In this document: piece after piece, positions 7,068 through 7,384 of the stretch | Numbering within the stretch: position 1 is the stretch's first letter | How the letters are laid out: the number at the start of each line of letters is the position of its first letter | From: CAYRFE01 sp964423645 [NCBI: uncultured bacterium] | Lineage (GTDB): Bacteria > Macinerneyibacteriota > Macinerneyibacteria > Macinerneyibacteriales | Length of the DNA: 7,384 bases | Direction of reading: 5' to 3' | NCBI GenBank assembly: GCA_964423645.1 | Contig: CAYRFE010000063.1 | Span: 1-7,384, forward strand | Translations under genes and position numbers: made by a program | The notes under the pieces: generated by a model | The model's input: the letters and a program-made list of their open reading frames with translations, nothing else | Databases searched by the model: none | Told to the model about the DNA's origin: nothing

Positions 7068-7073
7068 GTCGAA

Positions 7074-7079
7074 CCTCCT
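7074..7079 (-). promoter_or_regulatory. ribosome binding site that fixes the aminotransferase GTG start
   Basis: AGGAGG on the minus strand, 6 nt before GTG at 7067-7065. It lies in the 27 nt between the mature tRNA 3' end and the start codon. It therefore serves as the leader of an mRNA that would be released by tRNA processing. Confidence 0.85.
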
Positions 7080-7094
7080 GTCGGTTGATGATGA

Positions 7095-7178
7095 TACCCG
7101 GGAGGGGACTCGAACCCCTACAAGCCGAAGCCCACCAGGACCTGAACCTGGCGCGTCTACCAATTCCGCCACCCGGGC
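7095..7178 (-). tRNA. tRNA-Leu (anticodon CAG)
   Basis: An 84 nt class II tRNA. The acceptor stem pairs GCCCGGG (7178-7172) with CCCGGGT, with a G-U pair at 1-72, and the discriminator is A (7095). The D stem is GCG/CGC with an 11 nt loop containing GG. The anticodon stem is CCAGG/CCTGG around TTCAGGT, giving anticodon CAG (7144-7142), which reads CUG. The long variable arm with a TTCG loop is typical of leucine tRNA. The T arm is AGGGG-TTCGAGT-CCCCT. The 3' CCA is not encoded: TCA follows the discriminator, so a CCA-adding enzyme is needed. All stems were checked by hand. Confidence 0.97.
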
Positions 7179-7186
7179 GTGTGCCT

Positions 7187-7214
7187 ATTATACGTGGGAA
7201 AAACAAGATTGCAA
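7187..7214 (-). promoter_or_regulatory. sigma70 promoter for tRNA-Leu and downstream operon
   Basis: A perfect -10 TATAAT (7192-7187) lies 16 bp from a -35 TTGCAA (7214-7209, 4 of 6). The predicted start is near 7180, only about 2 nt before the mature tRNA 5' end at 7178. The discriminator region AGGCAC is fairly GC-rich, a trait of stringently controlled stable-RNA promoters. Regulation by growth rate is an inference. Confidence 0.75.
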
Positions 7215-7283
7215 GTGTAAAAACCTCGCTTGACGACATGCATAAGAATATACCGCTTGCTCGTAATGAGAGACCTGTGTTAT

Positions 7284-7304
7284 AGACGTTTTTGAAAAGC
7301 GTCT
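7284..7304. other. short hairpin upstream of the tRNA promoter, function unknown
   Basis: AGACG (7284-7288) pairs with CGTCT (7300-7304), and a T-G pair plus TTT/AAA extend the stem to 9 bp over a TGA loop. No T tract follows on either strand, so it is not a clear terminator. The rest of 7215-7323 shows nothing I recognise. Confidence 0.35.
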
Positions 7305-7323
7305 CTACATCAAATAGCAAACA

Positions 7324-7384
7324 ATGAGGTTTTTTAAGCTGCTTACATTACCCTGTCACTACGCGCGTGCTCTCACTGAAAAGG
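7324..7384 (+). CDS. possible 5' end of an unidentified gene, cut by window edge
   Basis: An ATG at 7324 opens a frame that runs to the window edge, 20 codons in all, beginning MRFFKLLTLPCH. The run PCHYARALTEK loosely resembles the start of small zf-HC2-type zinc-finger proteins (Cys-His, then Ala and Leu), but 20 residues cannot establish this. There is no Shine-Dalgarno match before the ATG and no good promoter, so the frame may be chance. If real, it would be divergent from the tRNA operon. Confidence 0.2.
   Translation, partial: MRFFKLLTLPCHYARALTEK

Noticed and set aside
7068-7172. 35-residue N-terminal extension of the aminotransferase beginning MAELVDAPG
   Set aside because: It is the translation of tRNA-Leu(CAG) and its trailer, a well-known annotation artefact. 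GTG 7067 has a perfect AGGAGG at the right distance.
7219-7334. Inverted repeat AAAAACCTC (7219-7227) and GAGGTTTTT (7326-7334)
   Set aside because: Nine simple A/T-rich bp separated by 98 bp are easily expected by chance, and nothing else supports an element there.

Overview
The window is bacterial chromosome of moderately low GC with clear Shine-Dalgarno sites and sigma70-type promoters. It holds one transcription unit pair reading outward from a divergent promoter region, one minus-strand tRNA/metabolic/repair operon, and a palindrome-rich intergenic spacer. No gene is diagnostic of a phylum. A transposable or phage gene is not seen. The GGDEF signalling protein, the bacterial CASTOR/POLLUX-type channel and the dispersed palindromic repeats suggest a free-living bacterium, but I cannot name the lineage.

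Layout. (1) 1-1482, minus strand: most of a diguanylate cyclase, cut by the left window edge about 25-30 residues before its expected end. It has two GAF-like sensory regions and a GGDEF domain with intact active site and I-site. (2) 1483-1640: divergent promoter region, with one candidate promoter in each direction. (3) 1641-3548, plus strand: a 635-residue, two-transmembrane, double-RCK ion channel of the CASTOR/POLLUX (DMI1) family, followed by a strong intrinsic terminator at 3575-3600. (4) 3601-4070: no gene, but two 86-87 bp direct repeats bracketing a 79 bp double-hairpin MITE/REP-like element and two further hairpins. (5) 5840-4071, minus strand: full-length uvrC. (6) 7067-5859, minus strand: a class I/II PLP-dependent aminotransferase whose real start is a GTG behind a perfect AGGAGG. 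(7) 7178-7095, minus strand: tRNA-Leu(CAG), transcribed from a consensus promoter that begins almost at the mature tRNA 5' end. (8) 7179-7384: promoter, a short hairpin, and possibly the first 20 codons of a plus-strand gene.

How the parts may work together. The tRNA, aminotransferase and uvrC lie on one strand with gaps of 27 and 18 bp and no visible terminator or second promoter between them. The simplest reading is one primary transcript in which tRNA processing creates the 5' end of the aminotransferase-uvrC mRNA. The channel and the diguanylate cyclase share only a divergent promoter region, and a link through c-di-GMP signalling is conjecture. The most unusual items are the bacterial CASTOR/POLLUX-type channel, the tRNA-led operon with a near-zero 5' leader, and the composite palindrome cluster. 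I found no gene set that makes a convincing undescribed multi-gene system.
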